From CAYMSA01 sp964392965 (GTDB lineage Bacteria > Actinomycetota > Coriobacteriia > Anaerosomatales > Anaerosomataceae): DNA of 10,367 nt. The notes below the pieces were generated by a model. The model ran no database searches and had not been told where the DNA came from. It saw only the letters and a program-made list of their open reading frames with translations. The position numbers and the translations under genes were made by a program. The DNA is taken from positions 1-10,367 of the forward strand of contig CAYMSA010000060.1 of the NCBI GenBank assembly GCA_964392965.1. The letters are read 5' to 3'. Shown piece by piece: positions 7,765 to 10,367 of this stretch (the first letter of the stretch is position 1; each line of letters opens with the position of its first letter).

Positions 7765-10367
7765 ATGTCGCGCGACGACGCCGGGTTCGGCTTCAAGGCT
7801 GCTCCCACCAACGACGTGCACAGCTTCGACAAGCTCCTCGACAGGCTCCGGATCGGGCTCGCGAGCTCTGAGCAGATCCGGCAGTGGTCGCATGGGGAAG
7901 TCAAGAAGCCTGAGACCATCAACTACCGCACGCTCAAACCGGAGAAGGACGGACTCTTCTGCGAGAAGATCTTCGGTCCCACGAAGGACTGGGAGTGCTA
8001 CTGCGGCAAGTACAAGAAGGTGCGCTTCAAGGGCATCATCTGCGAGCGGTGCGGCGTGGAGGTGACCCGCGCGAAGGTGCGCCGCGACCGCATGGGCCAC
8101 ATCGAGCTTGCGGCGCCGGTGAGCCATATCTGGTACTTCAAGGGTGTCCCGTCGCGGATGGGTTACCTTCTCGACATCGCCCCACGCGATCTCGAGAAGG
8201 TGCTCTACTTCGCGTCGTCGATCATCACATCCATCGACGAGGAGGCGCGTGAGGCCGATCTGTCGATGCTCAAGGACGAGCTCGACGCGGATCTCCTCGC
8301 TCTCGAGGCCGACGTGGCCGAGGAGCGCGAGCATATCGAGGCTGAGCGCGATCGGCTCATCAAAGTGGCTAAGGGTGAACTGGAACCCGAGGAAGGGGAG
8401 TCGTTCGACGAGGAAGTCGACCCGGCCGACCGCATCCGCAAGATCGAGGCCGACGCGAAGCGTGACATCCGCGACCTCGAAGAGGAGCTCGAGGAGCAGC
8501 GAGACCTCCTGAGGGACGCGTTCGACCGCTTCCAGCGCCTCATGGTCAAGGATCTCATCAGCGACGAGGCCCTCTATCGCGAGATGAAGCTCCGCTACGC
8601 TGACTACTTCCGCGGCGGCATGGGCGCCGAGGCCATCCAGGACTTGCTCAAGCAGATCGACGTGCCTGCCCTCGAGGCGGAACTGCGCGAGCAGATCGCT
8701 GAGGGCAAGGGCCAGAAGAAGCAGAAGGCGATCAAGCGGCTCAAGGTCGTCTCGGCGTTCAAGAACTCGGAGAACCGTCCGGAGTGGATGATCCTCGAGG
8801 CGATCCCGGTGATTCCACCGGACTTGCGCCCGATGGTGCAACTCGACGGCGGCCGGTTCGCGACTTCGGACCTGAACGATCTGTATCGCCGGGTTATCAA
8901 TCGCAACAACCGACTCAAGAAGATGCTGGACCTTGCCGCGCCCGAGATCATCGTGAACAACGAGAAGCGCATGCTGCAGGAGGCCGTCGACGCACTCTTC
9001 GACAACGGTCGCCGCGGGCGTCCGGTGACCGGTCCCGGTAACCGGCCGCTCAAGTCACTGTCAGACATGCTCAAGGGCAAGCAGGGACGCTTCCGTCAGA
9101 ACCTGCTCGGCAAGCGCGTGGACTACTCAGGCCGCTCGGTCATCGTCGTGGGACCGGAGCTCAAGCTCCACCAGTGCGGTCTGCCCAAGACGATGGCGCT
9201 CGAGCTGTTCAAGCCGTTCGTCATGAAGCGCCTCGTGGACATGGACTACGCCCAGAACATCAAGATGGCCAAGCGCATGGTCGACCGTGCCCGCGACAAC
9301 CGCGTGTGGGACGTCCTCGAGGAGGTCATTCGCGATCACCCCGTGTTGCTGAACCGTGCACCGACGCTCCACCGCCTCGGCATCCAGGCATTCGAGCCGG
9401 TCCTCGTTGAGGGCAAGGCCATCCGCCTGCATCCGCTTGTCTGTACGGCGTTCAACGCGGACTTCGACGGCGACCAGATGGCCGTTCACCTGCCGCTTTC
9501 GGTCGAGGCGCAGGCTGAGGCCCGCACGCTCATGCTGTCGACGAACAACATCAAGAGCCCGGCACACGGTCGCCCGTTGACGGTCCCAAGCCAGGACATG
9601 GTCATCGGCCTGTACTACCTCACGACCGTGCGCGAGGGTGCCGAGGGCGAAGGCCGTGCGTTCATGAGCTTCGATGACGCGCAGCTTGCTTACGACAGCC
9701 GCGCCGAGGTCGACCTGCAGGCGAGGATCGACGTGCGCCTCGTTGACGACATCATGGAGGAATATGTCGACGAGACTGGCGTGATCACCGCGCGCGAGCG
9801 CAGGGCAGGGGAGCGCCTCACGACGACCGTCGGTCGTATCACGTTCAATCGGTCACTGCCGGACGACTATGCGTTCATCAACCACGAGGTGGACAAGAAG
9901 GGCATCGCCCGCATCGTGGAGGACTGCTCGAGCAAGTATTCGACCACCCGGATGGGCGAGATCCTCGACGAGGTCAAGCGCCTTGGCTTCCACTACGCGA
10001 CTCGTGCCGGCGTGACGGTGAGTGTGTATGATGCCGCCGTGCCGGAGAGCAAGCTGGAGATTCTCGGCGAGGCCGAGGCGGCTGTGGCCAAGATCGAGAA
10101 GCAGTACGACCGGGGTCTCATCACGAAGGACGAACGGCACCGCCAGATCGTCGAGATCTGGACACGGGCGACCGATGACGTTGGTGATGCCATGGCGAAG
10201 AACTTCGACAAGTTCAACCCCATCTACATGATGGCCCACTCCGGTGCGCGCGGTAACATCAAGCAGGTCCGTCAGCTCGCCGGTATGCGTGGTCTCATGG
10301 CGAACCCCAAGGGCGAGATCCTCGACCGTCCCATCAAGGCGAACTTCCGCGAGGGACTCTCGGTTCT
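7765..10367 (+). CDS. rpoC: DNA-directed RNA polymerase subunit beta-prime, N-terminal 867 codons (3' end outside window)
   Basis: The frame is open from ATG 7765 to the end of the window. The clamp zinc site is C78, C80, C93 and C96. Residues 157-252 form a charged, Glu/Lys/Arg-rich coiled coil, an insertion in the position known from Actinomycetota beta-prime. Then come RPLKSLSDMLKGKQGRFRQ and LGKRVDYSGRS (ending at S458), part of the core near the active centre. The catalytic NADFDGDQM is at 564-572, with Mg-binding D566, D568 and D570. The bridge-helix region, with YMMAHSGARGN (821-831), is present; the window ends before the trigger loop. TGGAGGT (7754-7760) is 4 bases before ATG 7765. 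An in-frame ATG at 7753 would add MEVW but overlaps this site and has no clear site of its own. It forms a unit with rpoB. Confidence 0.97.
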   Translation, partial: MSRDDAGFGFKAAPTNDVHSFDKLLDRLRIGLASSEQIRQWSHGEVKKPETINYRTLKPEKDGLFCEKIFGPTKDWECYCGKYKKVRFKGIICERCGVEVTRAKVRRDRMGHIELAAPVSHIWYFKGVPSRMGYLLDIAPRDLEKVLYFASSIITSIDEEAREADLSMLKDELDADLLALEADVAEEREHIEAERDRLIKVAKGELEPEEGESFDEEVDPADRIRKIEADAKRDIRDLEEELEEQRDLLRDAFDRFQRLMVKDLISDEALYREMKLRYADYFRGGMGAEAIQDLLKQIDVPALEAELREQIAEGKGQKKQKAIKRLKVVSAFKNSENRPEWMILEAIPVIPPDLRPMVQLDGGRFATSDLNDLYRRVINRNNRLKKMLDLAAPEIIVNNEKRMLQEAVDALFDNGRRGRPVTGPGNRPLKSLSDMLKGKQGRFRQNLLGKRVDYSGRSVIVVGPELKLHQCGLPKTMALELFKPFVMKRLVDMDYAQNIKMAKRMVDRARDNRVWDVLEEVIRDHPVLLNRAPTLHRLGIQAFEPVLVEGKAIRLHPLVCTAFNADFDGDQMAVHLPLSVEAQAEARTLMLSTNNIKSPAHGRPLTVPSQDMVIGLYYLTTVREGAEGEGRAFMSFDDAQLAYDSRAEVDLQARIDVRLVDDIMEEYVDETGVITARERRAGERLTTTVGRITFNRSLPDDYAFINHEVDKKGIARIVEDCSSKYSTTRMGEILDEVKRLGFHYATRAGVTVSVYDAAVPESKLEILGEAEAAVAKIEKQYDRGLITKDERHRQIVEIWTRATDDVGDAMAKNFDKFNPIYMMAHSGARGNIKQVRQLAGMRGLMANPKGEILDRPIKANFREGLSV

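Noticed and set aside
7735..8841. A 368-codon minus-strand open frame opposite rpoC and the rpoB-rpoC gap
   Set aside because: It is a shadow of rpoC. Its Leu/Asp/Glu/Val/His-rich composition is what reverse reading of such codons gives, and it has no plausible domain.

Overview
This window is a conserved housekeeping locus: the end of a tuf gene, then rpmG, tRNA-Trp, secE, nusG, rplK, rplA, rplJ, rplL, rpoB and the first 867 codons of rpoC. All genes are on the + strand. The DNA is GC-rich, with strong G/C preference at third codon positions. The proteins look actinobacterial. Beta-prime carries a long charged coiled-coil insertion near residues 157-252, in the place where Actinomycetota RNA polymerases have one, and the L10, L12, beta and beta-prime sequences read as actinobacterial. 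NusG is short (176 aa) and lacks the acidic N-terminal extension common in Streptomyces and Mycobacterium. L33 is the four-cysteine zinc form. I infer a member of Actinomycetota outside the Streptomyces/Mycobacterium group, possibly a Coriobacteriia-like lineage. The placement is inference from memory of these families.

Layout. Bases 1-49 are the last codons of EF-Tu, followed by a strong intrinsic terminator (69-101). A near-consensus housekeeping promoter (129-158) starts the next unit: rpmG (213-362), tRNA-Trp (388-463), secE (540-791) and nusG (799-1329). A 114-base structured gap leads to rplK (1444-1869) and rplA (1953-2657). The 297-base gap before rplJ holds a candidate promoter, an L10-type autoregulatory leader, and two or three further strong stem-loops. 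rplJ (2955-3476) and rplL (3546-3929) follow. The 176-base rplL-rpoB gap holds two stem-loops without a T-run and a good promoter (4027-4055). rpoB (4106-7699) and rpoC (7765 to beyond the end) complete the window, separated by a stem-loop that ends just before the rpoC ribosome-binding site.

How the genes work together. tRNA-Trp, EF-Tu, L33, L11, L1, L10 and L12 serve translation. SecE is a subunit of the protein-export channel. NusG joins RNA polymerase (beta, beta-prime) and couples it to ribosomes or termination factors. The RNA signals suggest three partly independent expression blocks: promoter 129-158 for rpmG through nusG and probably rplKA, an L10-controlled rplJL block, and an rpoBC block with its own promoter.

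I found no mobile element, CRISPR array, defence system, intein or unfamiliar gene here. The points worth a second look are RNA structures and promoters in the gaps, not new proteins.
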